From the IMG/VR virus record IMGVR_UViG_3300020474_000009, positions 1 to 63,771 of that record: 63,771 bases of DNA; one strand, given 5' to 3'. Positions 23,238-31,897 of this stretch are shown one piece after another. The position numbers were made by a program, and so were the translations under genes. The stretch is from a virus. Below the pieces are notes generated by a model. That model ran no database searches and was not told the origin of the DNA. It saw only the letters and a program-made list of their open reading frames with translations. Each line of letters begins with the position of its first letter. Position 1 is the stretch's first letter.

Positions 23238-25030
23238 AAAAATTATATTTAGACTTTGAGACGTACTACGACGTACAGTTCTCATTAACAAAAATGTCTA
23301 CAGCACAATATATAAATCACAAAGATTTTAAAGTTTGGGGAGTAGGACTGAAAGTGGACGACGGAGATACCGAATGGTACAACGCAGATGAGACAGACGA
23401 TATCTTAGCTGCAATAGACTGGAGCGATACCGCCCTAGTTTGCCATAATACTCTGTTTGATGCCTTCATTCTTACAAGGCACTACGGATATAATCCTGCG
23501 TATTATTATGATACGGCTGCGATGAGCAGAGGTTTATACCCTAATGTGTCAGCTAGGCTGAAAGAGTGTGTCATTCGTGAATTCCCAAAGGATGAGACAA
23601 TGCGTAAGGGAGAAGAACTCGTGAATGCCAAAGGTATACGCGACCTTGACCCAGAGCTAGACGAACAAATAGGTTCGTACTGCATTCAAGATGTGGATCT
23701 AACGTATGCACTTTTTCAGTCCTACGTGTCTAAGTTTCCAGAGTCAGAGCTTGACCTGATTGACTTAACAACACGTATGTTCGTTGAGCCAAAACTTCTA
23801 TTGGACCAGCCAATGCTGTTGCAATACAAAGAAGATATGGCAGAACGTGCAGAGCTTGCAATAGATGCGTCAGGTGTAACACGCGAAATTCTTGCGTCAC
23901 AACAAAAGTTTCGTGCGCACCTGGAGCAGCTGGGCATAACAGTACCGACAAAGAAAAGTCCAACCACAGGCAAACAAATACCTGCGTTTGGAAAAAATGA
24001 CCCTGCCTACTTACAAATGTGCAATATGTATCCAGAACATCGTGCGTTGTGGGACGCCCGTGAGGTAGTTAAGTCACGTATTGATGAGACTAGAGCGCAA
24101 CGCTTTATTGATTCGTGCAACCCTGACGGCACATTCGGTGTACCACTACGATACTATGCCGCACATACAGGTAGATTCGGTGGCTCAGATAAAATCAACT
24201 TACAAAACCTACCACGTGGTTCTAAGTTACGTACGGCAATCAAAGCCCCTGAAGGACAACGGCTGTTTATAGCTGATTTGTCTAACATCGAAGCACGTAT
24301 GTTAGCTTGGTTAGCAAAAGAAGCTGACTTGTTAGACGCTTTTGCTCAAGGTCGTGATGTCTATTGTGAATTCGCTTCACAAGTGTACGGAAAGCCAATA
24401 ACCAAAACAGATAAGCTAGAAAGATATGTCGGCAAAACTGCGGTGTTAGGTCTGGGTTACGGAATGGGACACGTAAAGTTCCAAGACACACTCAAGACAG
24501 GTTCACCATCAGTTGATGTTACGGACACAACCGCTGCACAGATCGTTCAACAGTATCGAGGTATGTATAGCAATATACCAATACTTTGGTCTCGCATGAA
24601 AGACTTATTATTTAATATGATTTCACCCAGAGACTACGGTATTACCTACGGCCCAGTTACGGTCGGACCACAGCAGCTAGTCTTGCCAAACGGCATGGCA
24701 CTTTCATACCCTGATTTACGGTATGCAGGTGGTGAATTTATATACAATACGCAAAAAGGTATCGTGCGTACTTACGGGCCCCGCTTGGCCGAAAACGTTA
24801 TTCAGGCACTTGCACGTGTTGTTATAACTGACCAGATGTTAGAAGTACACGCACTGCCAGAAGTAGATGTAGTATTACAAGTCCATGACGAAATCATCGC
24901 ATTAGGTTCACAACTTGATTCAGATGTTACAATGGAAAAGATACTAAATATTATGAAAACTCCACCGAGTTGGTGTCAAGATTTACCACTCGATGCAGAG
25001 GGAGGCGTAAGCCAGGTATATGACAAATAA
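23234..25030 (+). CDS. DNA polymerase I (family A) with 3'-5' exonuclease
   Basis: A 598-residue replicative polymerase. Exonuclease: DFET (D7, E9), CHNTLFDAF (residues 70-78) and CIQDVDLTY (150-158). Polymerase: motif A ADLSNIEARML (D348), motif B region RYVGKTAVLGLGYG (K401, Y409) and motif C QVHDEI (H551, D552). The residue aligned with E. coli F762 is Leu405, the Leu762 type that marine-virus surveys link with slower or temperate replication. There is no 5'-3' exonuclease domain. It starts the replication operon core; the helicase-primase follows after CsrA. Confidence 0.9.
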   Translation: MKKLYLDFETYYDVQFSLTKMSTAQYINHKDFKVWGVGLKVDDGDTEWYNADETDDILAAIDWSDTALVCHNTLFDAFILTRHYGYNPAYYYDTAAMSRGLYPNVSARLKECVIREFPKDETMRKGEELVNAKGIRDLDPELDEQIGSYCIQDVDLTYALFQSYVSKFPESELDLIDLTTRMFVEPKLLLDQPMLLQYKEDMAERAELAIDASGVTREILASQQKFRAHLEQLGITVPTKKSPTTGKQIPAFGKNDPAYLQMCNMYPEHRALWDAREVVKSRIDETRAQRFIDSCNPDGTFGVPLRYYAAHTGRFGGSDKINLQNLPRGSKLRTAIKAPEGQRLFIADLSNIEARMLAWLAKEADLLDAFAQGRDVYCEFASQVYGKPITKTDKLERYVGKTAVLGLGYGMGHVKFQDTLKTGSPSVDVTDTTAAQIVQQYRGMYSNIPILWSRMKDLLFNMISPRDYGITYGPVTVGPQQLVLPNGMALSYPDLRYAGGEFIYNTQKGIVRTYGPRLAENVIQALARVVITDQMLEVHALPEVDVVLQVHDEIIALGSQLDSDVTMEKILNIMKTPPSWCQDLPLDAEGGVSQVYDK

Positions 25031-25214
25031 AAAATCAAACTTAATCCTAACAAGAAAGATTGGCGATCGTGTCAAAGTGTACACACCCCAGGGGGACATG
25101 TGTACGATTACGGTCACCAGTATTTCTCAACGCGCATGCAAACTCGCGTTCGAAGCTGACTCTAATGTCCGCATAGATAGGGAAGAAGTTTATACAAAGA
25201 AGGAGAAAAAATGA
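25020..25214 (+). CDS. csrA: CsrA/RsmA-like RNA-binding regulator
   Basis: A 64-residue protein aligning with CsrA along its length: NLILTRKIGD (residues 7-16) matches the beta-1 MLILTRRVGE, and VRIDREEVYTKK (50-61) matches VAVHREEIYQRI, so both RNA-contact arginines (R12 and R54, equal to CsrA R6 and R44) are kept. CsrA dimers bind GGA motifs in mRNA leaders and control translation and decay. Host targets would include carbon storage, motility and biofilm genes. It overlaps the polymerase end by 11 nt and the primase start by 4 nt, so it is expressed early with replication genes. Confidence 0.85.
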   Translation: MTNKKSNLILTRKIGDRVKVYTPQGDMCTITVTSISQRACKLAFEADSNVRIDREEVYTKKEKK

Positions 25215-27697
25215 AAGTTGTATTTTTAGAAGCTAAAAAACCACTTGTCAAAGAAATAACAAAGGATGGTACAAAACCCTATCCTCTTGTTAAAAACTTT
25301 ACTTCTACAGAAGAAAGCATAACAGTTGACAAGAAAGGACTAAGCAAACTATTTCGTGCACTTTGCAGTGCAGCTGCAAACGGCATGTGTATGTTAAAAG
25401 GACCATTAAAACGTCCGCTTGTAGATGAACCCCGAGCATTTATGTCTGACCGAACAGCTCCAACAGAGTTGCTTGTGTTAGATATTGATGGTCTACGTGC
25501 AACCCCAGGAGATGACTTGCAAGCTATGGCAGATCGTATCGTGCTTCAGTTACCTGAGATATTCCACGATTGTTCGTACATAGTACAAGCCAGTGCATCT
25601 TTAGGTATTAAGAAAGATACAATTTCATTACATTTGTTCTTTCTTATGGATATGCCAGTACACCCAAAAACGCTCAAGGACTTTATGCGTGGTCTTAACT
25701 ACGAAACAGAGTTCCTTGCAGAACAAATTACTTTATCGGCCAACGGCCAAAGTCTTTCGTGCGTGTTAGACCCGTCAGTTGCAGATAACAGTAAGTTAAT
25801 TTACATAGCAACACCTAAATTTACTGGCGTTGAAGATCCGTACCCAGAAGCTAGATTCATCAAGGTTGACCGTGGCTCAGCTGTTCTTAAAATCTCCTCA
25901 TCTTTAGTCGGCGTTAACCCTGAAAAGGTACACGCCCTTGGTTTGCAGATTAAAGACAATCTTAGGAAGAAAAACAACCTTCCTAAAAGGACAGGCAAGT
26001 TATCCACGGTCAGCGTTGCTGGTGAGTCGCACGAAGTGCTACAAAACCCAGACAAAATGACCATAGAAGTTACACGTGTTTCAGAGCCCTACGTTAACTG
26101 TAATGTGAACGGAGGCGACAGTGGAGGTTATTACTTTTTATTAACCAACCCACATTACATGTACAACTTTAAAGGAGAACCTATATGGGAAATAGAAAAA
26201 GCTGATGCTGATTTCTACAGAAGTATCTTTGATATCTTTGCAGATAAAATAGATGCAGATACTAAACAAAAACCAATTGTCTTACGTGATTTTTACACAG
26301 ACACATTTTATAACGGAGTATATGATGAAACAAAACAACAGTTTAGTGAGAACTACCCACTCACGCCCACCAATAAAAACAGTCTTAACGATTTTCTTAA
26401 GTCTCATGGTCGCGGCGCCTTGGATTATGTCCCAGATGCTCGTGTCGTATTTGATCCGAGCAGTGACGAAGGTATTAACCTGGACACAATCCCATACAGC
26501 GTAAACTTATTTAGGCGAACAAAGTATATGCTTAAGCCACAAGAAAATGTAAAAGAACTTTCGTACGGAGATGCCATCCAGATCCAGGACGTTGCACCGA
26601 ATTTTTATAATTTAGTTATGCACATTCTAGGTAACGGCAAACCTGAGTTCGAACATTTTATAAATTGGCTTGCGTACATATACCAGAACAAACGCAAGGC
26701 TATGACCGCGTGGATATTCACGGGCGTACCGGGCACTGGTAAAGGTCTGTTTGTACACAAAATTCTAAAGCCACTATTTGGTGAACAACAAACACCAATG
26801 CGTTCTTTAGAAAATATAGAAGAACAGTTCAACTTGTACATGCGTACTGCAATGTTTTTAGTTGTAGATGAGTTTCGTATGGCTGACTCTGGCTCGGTAG
26901 GTAAAATGGCTGATAAACTAAAACATCAGATTACAGAACCAACCCTGACAATCAGAGCCATGCGTACCAACCAGATCGAGCTGCCATCTTACACGAACTT
27001 CATCTTTCTAACTAACAGAGCAGATGCAGTCAAAATAGAAGACAGCGACAGAAGGTACAACGTTGCACCGCGACAAGAAACTAAACTAGAAGTAGCTAAT
27101 AAACAAGTCATAGAGAATATAGAACTACTAGAACAAGAACTATATATCGTGGCAGGCATACTGCAGCGCTTCCAGGTCGACGCACGTATGGCCCACACAG
27201 CTCTAGAAAACGATGCCAAGAAAGAAATGAAAGAAGTATCTATGTCTATACTAGAAGAATTTGCAAATGCAATACGCATACGCAACCTAGAATATTTTAC
27301 AGAAGTATTAGACATACCACTTACAAACACTTTCGACGCAGGTGGAATTAGTACAGCACAACGATACGTTAAAGAATGGTTAGCACAATCTAATAACGAG
27401 CAAGTTATACCACTAGCTCATTTTAAAGTTGTGTACGACGCACTAACTGACAGTCGTAACACCATCTCACAGCGTGAGTTTGCTAAACGTATGTCCAGGC
27501 TAAATATAAAAACCGCACGTAAACGTGTTAGCAAGGATCGTACAGCTGGCATTCCACGCGGGGTTGTATTGATTTGGAAAATAGATAATAATGTGAAAAA
27601 GGAGTTAATCGGAGAACACTTCGATGAAAGGGACTTAGGACTAATAGATGAAGAATCTAACACAATCCAAGCGTCCAGACCTAATCTCAACGGTTGA
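25211..27697 (+). CDS. Primase-helicase (AEP-like primase plus SF3-type helicase)
   Basis: An 828-residue protein. The N-terminal part has LLVLDIDGL near residue 88 and HLFFLMD near 140, consistent with an archaeo-eukaryotic-type primase active site. The C-terminal part has Walker A GVPGTGKG near residue 506, LVVDEFRM about 45 residues later, and FIFLTNRADAV as sensor, the D5/DUF5906-type superfamily 3 helicase pattern. It should unwind DNA and prime synthesis for the family A polymerase. It overlaps the nuclease gene by 50 nt. Confidence 0.8.
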   Translation: MKVVFLEAKKPLVKEITKDGTKPYPLVKNFTSTEESITVDKKGLSKLFRALCSAAANGMCMLKGPLKRPLVDEPRAFMSDRTAPTELLVLDIDGLRATPGDDLQAMADRIVLQLPEIFHDCSYIVQASASLGIKKDTISLHLFFLMDMPVHPKTLKDFMRGLNYETEFLAEQITLSANGQSLSCVLDPSVADNSKLIYIATPKFTGVEDPYPEARFIKVDRGSAVLKISSSLVGVNPEKVHALGLQIKDNLRKKNNLPKRTGKLSTVSVAGESHEVLQNPDKMTIEVTRVSEPYVNCNVNGGDSGGYYFLLTNPHYMYNFKGEPIWEIEKADADFYRSIFDIFADKIDADTKQKPIVLRDFYTDTFYNGVYDETKQQFSENYPLTPTNKNSLNDFLKSHGRGALDYVPDARVVFDPSSDEGINLDTIPYSVNLFRRTKYMLKPQENVKELSYGDAIQIQDVAPNFYNLVMHILGNGKPEFEHFINWLAYIYQNKRKAMTAWIFTGVPGTGKGLFVHKILKPLFGEQQTPMRSLENIEEQFNLYMRTAMFLVVDEFRMADSGSVGKMADKLKHQITEPTLTIRAMRTNQIELPSYTNFIFLTNRADAVKIEDSDRRYNVAPRQETKLEVANKQVIENIELLEQELYIVAGILQRFQVDARMAHTALENDAKKEMKEVSMSILEEFANAIRIRNLEYFTEVLDIPLTNTFDAGGISTAQRYVKEWLAQSNNEQVIPLAHFKVVYDALTDSRNTISQREFAKRMSRLNIKTARKRVSKDRTAGIPRGVVLIWKIDNNVKKELIGEHFDERDLGLIDEESNTIQASRPNLNG

Positions 27698-28403
27698 GGT
27701 CAAGGAGGACATCGAGTTAGGCTATATACCAGCCTGGTCATACTCGACTTTAAAAACATTTGAATCTTGTGCTTACCGCTCTTACATAGCCAAAGTAAAA
27801 AAAGTGCAAGAGGACTTCGGTCCCGCAGCTGCACGTGGTACAGAAATACACAAACAAGCTGAAGACTATGTAGCAGGTAAGCTAGGTGAACTACCTGACA
27901 CCCTCAAAAAATTTACATCTCAGTTCAAGGCCCTCCGATCCATGTACGCTGATGCAAAAGTAGAACTTGAGGGTGATTGGGGTTTTACAATCGGTTGGGA
28001 AACAACTGGCTGGTTGGCACCTGACACGTGGGGACGTATCAAACTAGATGCGTTTGTACACGAAGACGAAACATCTGCAAGAGTTATTGATTACAAAACA
28101 GGTAAAGCGTACGGCAATGAGATCGCTCATAGTCAACAAGCACTTGTTTACGCAATCGGTAGTTTCTTCAGATACCCAGACTTACAGATTGCTAAGACCG
28201 AAATATGGTATCTCGACCATGGCACTATGTTAGAACAGGTGTATACGCGGGATGAGGCTATGGTCTTTATGCCCAAGTTGCACGATCGAGCAGTAGCGAT
28301 GACTACCGCAACAGACTTTCCGCCAAACCCTAGCAATTACAATTGCAAGTGGTGCTCGTATGGTAAGGGTGAACACCCTATTTGCGAGTGGGCAGAAACC
28401 TGA
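27648..28403 (+). CDS. PD-(D/E)XK nuclease, Cas4/RecB-like with Fe-S cysteines
   Basis: A 251-residue nuclease: SYSTLKTFESCAYRSY near residues 30-45 with the first Cys, GTEIH (His near 67), Asp in IKLDAF near 131, and VIDYKTGK near 146 (D-x-K). Three C-terminal cysteines (CKWCSYG and ICEW) complete a four-Cys set typical of iron-sulfur RecB/Cas4-family nucleases. In phages such enzymes process recombination or replication ends. It is followed by an SNF2 helicase, a frequent pairing. Confidence 0.8.
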   Translation: MKNLTQSKRPDLISTVEVKEDIELGYIPAWSYSTLKTFESCAYRSYIAKVKKVQEDFGPAAARGTEIHKQAEDYVAGKLGELPDTLKKFTSQFKALRSMYADAKVELEGDWGFTIGWETTGWLAPDTWGRIKLDAFVHEDETSARVIDYKTGKAYGNEIAHSQQALVYAIGSFFRYPDLQIAKTEIWYLDHGTMLEQVYTRDEAMVFMPKLHDRAVAMTTATDFPPNPSNYNCKWCSYGKGEHPICEWAET

Positions 28404-28454
28404 TATAATAATATTAACGAATAACGATTAACAAAGAACGATTAAGGAGTAACG

Positions 28455-29813
28455 ATGAACGATATACCTGTGGCTTACGACCACCAACAAAAGACTACTA
28501 ATTTCATAGTAGCAAATCCAAAATGTATGATTACCTCAGACCCAGGCACTGGCAAAACTCGTGCGGTTTTAGATGCTCATGCTATACTTGGAGGCAGAAC
28601 ATTAGTTCTAGCGCCACTTTCAATACTGGAAGCAGCGTGGGGGGAGGACATACGTAAGTTCCAACCCGATATAAAATATGGAGTAGCTTATGCTAAAAAC
28701 AGGGAAAAAATATTTAAACAAAATGACCTCGATATGGTCATCACTAACTTCGAAGCTGTCAACTTCTTACGTAAAAATACACGGTATTGTAAGCAATTCG
28801 ATACAATCGTTATTGACGAATTTACCGCTTTTAAAAATCGCACAGCCAAACGTAGTAAAAATCTCAAAGATATCATCCACCATTTTACTAATAGGATTGC
28901 CATGTCTGGTACTCCTAATAGTAATACTATTCTAGATGTCTGGCACCCAGCATACCTAGTCGACGACGGCGAACGACTAGGTGCTAGGTTCTTTCAATTC
29001 AGGTCACAGGTTTGTACACCTAAGTTCAATGGCTTTGCCAATGAGTGGATAGACAAGCCTGATGCCGAAGACGCAGTTGCTATTAGACTGCGTGACATAA
29101 CAATACGTTACGCACTGTCAGAGTGTATGGATCTACCTGACAATGTAACACGTACAATCAACACTAACTTGTCCAAGCAAGTACAGCAAAAATACAAACT
29201 CCTTGCTGACGATTCTGTTTTGTATACTAAAACAGGAACAGTCAATGCTGTACATGCGGGTGCTCGTGTCAAAAAGCTCCTGCAGCTAGTTACAGGCGCA
29301 GTCTACGACGAAGACAAGTTGGTGCAGTTCATTCATCAAGAACGTTATGACATAGTTATGACTCTTGTAGAACAACGTGCACATACCCTGGTAGCATTCA
29401 ACTGGCGACACGAACGTGACGCATTGATTGAACTAGCAAACAAACAAGGTGTGTCGTATGAAGTTATAGATGGTACGGTCAAAGCTGAGAAGAGAAAAGA
29501 CATAGTCACACGATTCCAAGCTGGTCAAATCCAAATGCTGTTGTGTCATCCACAATCAGCAGGTCATGGTTTGACACTGACTAAAGCTAACACAATCATA
29601 TGGTGTTCTCCTACGTACAATGCAGAACACTTTCAACAATTCAACCAACGTATACATAGAGCAGGTCAAACACAAAAGACCGAAACTATACTTATACAAG
29701 CGAGAAACACTTGGGAGCCCGAGGTGTATAAAAAGCTTAATACTAAGCTAGGGCGAATGGAAAACTTATTGTCAATATTACAGGAGGTAGGACATGGCAA
29801 AGAAACTAAATGA
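28455..29813 (+). CDS. SNF2-family DNA helicase
   Basis: A 452-residue helicase of minimal size. Motif I DPGTGKT (residues 29-35), motif Ia LVLAPLSILEAAW, motif II VIDEF, motif III MSGTPNSN, and C-terminal QSAGHGLTLTKA with QRIHRAGQ (motifs V and VI). SNF2-type phage helicases act in replication fork or recombination remodelling. The gene follows a 51-nt spacer rich in AACGATTAA-like repeats and has AAGGAG upstream. Confidence 0.85.
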   Translation: MNDIPVAYDHQQKTTNFIVANPKCMITSDPGTGKTRAVLDAHAILGGRTLVLAPLSILEAAWGEDIRKFQPDIKYGVAYAKNREKIFKQNDLDMVITNFEAVNFLRKNTRYCKQFDTIVIDEFTAFKNRTAKRSKNLKDIIHHFTNRIAMSGTPNSNTILDVWHPAYLVDDGERLGARFFQFRSQVCTPKFNGFANEWIDKPDAEDAVAIRLRDITIRYALSECMDLPDNVTRTINTNLSKQVQQKYKLLADDSVLYTKTGTVNAVHAGARVKKLLQLVTGAVYDEDKLVQFIHQERYDIVMTLVEQRAHTLVAFNWRHERDALIELANKQGVSYEVIDGTVKAEKRKDIVTRFQAGQIQMLLCHPQSAGHGLTLTKANTIIWCSPTYNAEHFQQFNQRIHRAGQTQKTETILIQARNTWEPEVYKKLNTKLGRMENLLSILQEVGHGKETK

Positions 29814-30165
29814 CTTATTAGCCGAGTACGGCAGAGTGCGTGAGGGTATCACAGACCTAAAAGCACAAGAGAAAGAATACAATGTGCAAAAGCGAGAGCT
29901 CGAAGCACAGATAGCCATTAGAATGCAAGACGAAGGTCTTGAGAAAATATCTAATGGTGGACGAACACTCTCCCTTAAAAAGGAGATTGTACCTACAGTC
30001 GATAACTGGGATGCGTTACAAGAGTACGTAGCAAAAACTGGAAGGTTTGAGCTACTACAAAAACGCATGTCAGCTACTGCCTATAGGGAAGCTATCGGTC
30101 TTGGGGATGATATCCCTGGGGTTGAAAGCACGGAGTTGACCAAAATTAATTTTAGGTCAACATAA
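29794..30165 (+). CDS. Unknown replication-region protein, 123 aa
   Basis: Overlaps the helicase end by 20 nt with its own AGGAGGT site. Residues 5-50 form a coiled coil; residues 50-110 hold a compact domain (GGRTLSLKKEIVPTVDNWDALQ; TGRFELLQKRMSATAYREA). Similar small proteins often precede recombination or ssDNA-binding genes in marine phages. No named function. Confidence 0.5.
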   Translation: MAKKLNDLLAEYGRVREGITDLKAQEKEYNVQKRELEAQIAIRMQDEGLEKISNGGRTLSLKKEIVPTVDNWDALQEYVAKTGRFELLQKRMSATAYREAIGLGDDIPGVESTELTKINFRST

Positions 30166-30205
30166 TAATAATAACGATAAACGAATGACGAAAGGAGAAA
30201 TAACG

Positions 30206-30874
30206 ATGTCAAACGAAATAAGCGTAGTAACGAGCAAAGTCCCGGCTCATGTAAAAGCGGGATCTAAACTAGGTAACGAGAATGTATCTTCGGAACATAT
30301 ATCGGTACCGAGGGTAAAACTTCTACAGAAGATGAATAACGAAGTAGATAAAAACCATAGTGAGTATATTGACGGAGCCCAAGAGGGTGACTTCATTAAT
30401 ACTGTAACTGGTGAAAACTACGGTTCATCTATGTACGTAGTGAATGTGCACTTCAAAGAAGAATTTGTGGTGTGGAGAAAGCGTGAAGAAGGTGGCGGAC
30501 TTGTAGGGAACTTCCCAACAAGAACCGAAGCTGAAAACTACCTAAGTGATAATAACTTAGAGCTAGAGAAGCACGATATTACTCAGACTCAAATCCATAC
30601 CTTACTAAGGTTGGACGAAAAGACTGCAGAAATATCTGACATACCTTTTCTATTTGACTGTGCTTCATCGAAGCTCAAGGTATCTAGAGAATGGAATACA
30701 AAAATCATGAAGCAAGGTGGAGACAGGTTCTCTTTCTTGTGGAAGATGGCTTCTGTACCACAAAGCAATGCTAAGGGTTCATGGGTTAACATCGACATTG
30801 GTGGTGTTGACTGGTTGAAAGACGAAATCTATAACAAGGTTAAGGCTTTCTACGAAACCTCATTCGCTAAGTAA
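30206..30874 (+). CDS. Unknown replication-region protein, possibly ssDNA-binding, 222 aa
   Basis: I place the start at ATG 30206 (AAAGGAG 8 nt upstream), not the in-frame ATG at 30185 that would cover the ribosome site. A 222-residue, mostly beta protein with MYVVNVHFKEEFVVWRKRE, LFDCASSKLKVSREWNTKI and GSWVNIDIGGVDWLKDE. It follows the recombination genes, in the place of an annealing or ssDNA-binding protein, but no OB-fold signature is certain. Confidence 0.5.
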   Translation: MSNEISVVTSKVPAHVKAGSKLGNENVSSEHISVPRVKLLQKMNNEVDKNHSEYIDGAQEGDFINTVTGENYGSSMYVVNVHFKEEFVVWRKREEGGGLVGNFPTRTEAENYLSDNNLELEKHDITQTQIHTLLRLDEKTAEISDIPFLFDCASSKLKVSREWNTKIMKQGGDRFSFLWKMASVPQSNAKGSWVNIDIGGVDWLKDEIYNKVKAFYETSFAK

Positions 30875-30882
30875 CTTACGTG

Positions 30883-30920
30883 CGTTCGGCCTGCGACAGA
30901 TTGTGTCGTAGGCACGAACG
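30883..30920. terminator. Long imperfect hairpin
   Basis: CGTTCG+GCCTGCGACA (30883-30898), 5-nt loop, TGTCGTAGGC+a+CGAACG (30904-30920): a 16-bp stem with one G-U pair and one bulged base. No T-run follows. It lies between the 222-aa gene and the VRR-NUC gene and may end, slow or stabilise the transcript. Confidence 0.5.
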
Positions 30921-30935
30921 TGTTACGCTCCTTAT

Positions 30936-31337
30936 GTGAAAGAAAAGGAGTTCATCAACAAGGTGCACAAGCATCTTCCCAAAACCATCTACCGATGGAA
31001 AATCAACGACCCTTACCACGGCGGTGTTCCCGACACCTACTATTCAGGACCAAGCAACCACTGCTGGATTGAATATAAATACACAGAAAAACTTCCTAGC
31101 CGTGACAATTCCAAAATAAAATTTAACTTATCAGAACAACAACGCATCTGGCTGAAACGTCAAAAACAATTTAATATATTCGTGTACGCAGTACTTGCCT
31201 GCAAAAACCAAGTTTTCATAACCGAAGACTTTGATTTAAAATTTATTACGTTAAAACAATTCCAAAAAGAATCTATTCCATTTACAATGTTTATAGAAGG
31301 ACTGGCTCATTTTTGTTTAGGAGGAACAAATGACTGA
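30936..31337 (+). CDS. VRR-NUC-like nuclease, 133 aa
   Basis: A 133-residue protein with KINDPYHGGVPDTYYSG (residues 23-39) followed by CWIEYKYTEK (E-x-K), the GxPD...ExK arrangement of the VRR-NUC/PD-(D/E)XK fold, then LSEQQRIWLKRQ. This family includes Holliday-junction and structure-specific nucleases. The start is uncertain: GTG 30936 has no ribosome site, whereas GTG 30963 lies 12 nt after AAAAGGAG. Confidence 0.7.
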   Translation: MKEKEFINKVHKHLPKTIYRWKINDPYHGGVPDTYYSGPSNHCWIEYKYTEKLPSRDNSKIKFNLSEQQRIWLKRQKQFNIFVYAVLACKNQVFITEDFDLKFITLKQFQKESIPFTMFIEGLAHFCLGGTND

Positions 31338-31593
31338 TTATGTAAACTCACCTCCGCATTACAACACAGGGAACGTGGAATGTATTGTGGCAATCGAAGA
31401 AAGTATGACGCCCGAGGCGTTCAAAGGTTATCTAAAAGGTAACATTCAAAAGTATATGTGGCGTTATGAAGCTAAAAAAGGACTACAAGACGTGTTAAAA
31501 GCACAATGGTACCTAAATAAGCTCATTGAAACACTGGAAAAAGAAGAAAACGCAGAGGACGCACGCACAAGCCCGCCAGATATTTATTCGTAG
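31330..31593 (+). CDS. DUF3310 (SaV-like) protein, 87 aa
   Basis: An 87-residue protein with VNSPPHYNTGNVECIVAIE (residues 5-23), FKGYLKGNIQKYMWRYEAKKG and KAQWYLNKLIE, the complete DUF3310 signature. This widespread phage family is often fused to or next to nucleotide-related enzymes, but its activity is unproven. Overlaps the nuclease end by 8 nt. Last gene of the rightward block. Confidence 0.8.
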   Translation: MTDYVNSPPHYNTGNVECIVAIEESMTPEAFKGYLKGNIQKYMWRYEAKKGLQDVLKAQWYLNKLIETLEKEENAEDARTSPPDIYS

Positions 31594-31651
31594 TTTTGGA
31601 CCTAAGGCCTTGGGTACCCTAATAAAATGCGTTACACGCGATTCTGTGAGG
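31594..31651. terminator. Convergence gap between early and late blocks
   Basis: A 58-nt gap. ACCTAAGG/CCTTGGGT (31600-31615) can fold with one G-U pair but leaves almost no loop, and no proper T-run follows on either strand. It is the natural termination zone for both blocks, but I cannot point to a convincing terminator. Confidence 0.3.
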
Positions 31652-31897
31652 TCATTTTTTGCCAGCTTTCTTATTTCTGGCGAAAGAACGGTTTTTTGAT
31701 CGTCTTACTACTTTTAAGTTAGATTTCTTATTATTTTTAGGATTTCCGTCTTTATGATGCACGTCATTACCATCTCCCTTCTTAATCAACCCTAATCTTT
31801 TTGCCATTCTGTTAGCCGCATTACGCATTGCCCTCTTTTTTATTTGAGCAGGTTTGCCTTGGTAATTTTTATATTCTTTCTTATAGTTCCTTGCCAT
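31652..31897 (-). CDS. Small HNH-type endonuclease, 81 aa
   Basis: An 81-residue basic protein with DVHHKDGNPKNNKKSNLKV (residues 45-63), matching the compact HNH pattern (H-H-x-D-G-N-...-N-x-x-S-N-L). Flanks are Lys/Arg-rich. Such small HNH proteins are common in phages, either homing enzymes or helpers in packaging. It is the last gene of the late block, starting next to the cyclase stop. Confidence 0.7.
   Translation of the reverse strand: MARNYKKEYKNYQGKPAQIKKRAMRNAANRMAKRLGLIKKGDGNDVHHKDGNPKNNKKSNLKVVRRSKNRSFARNKKAGKK

Noticed and set aside
31594-31651. Rho-independent terminator at the convergence point
   Set aside because: The stem would have almost no loop and there is no adjacent T-run; listed only as a weak candidate.
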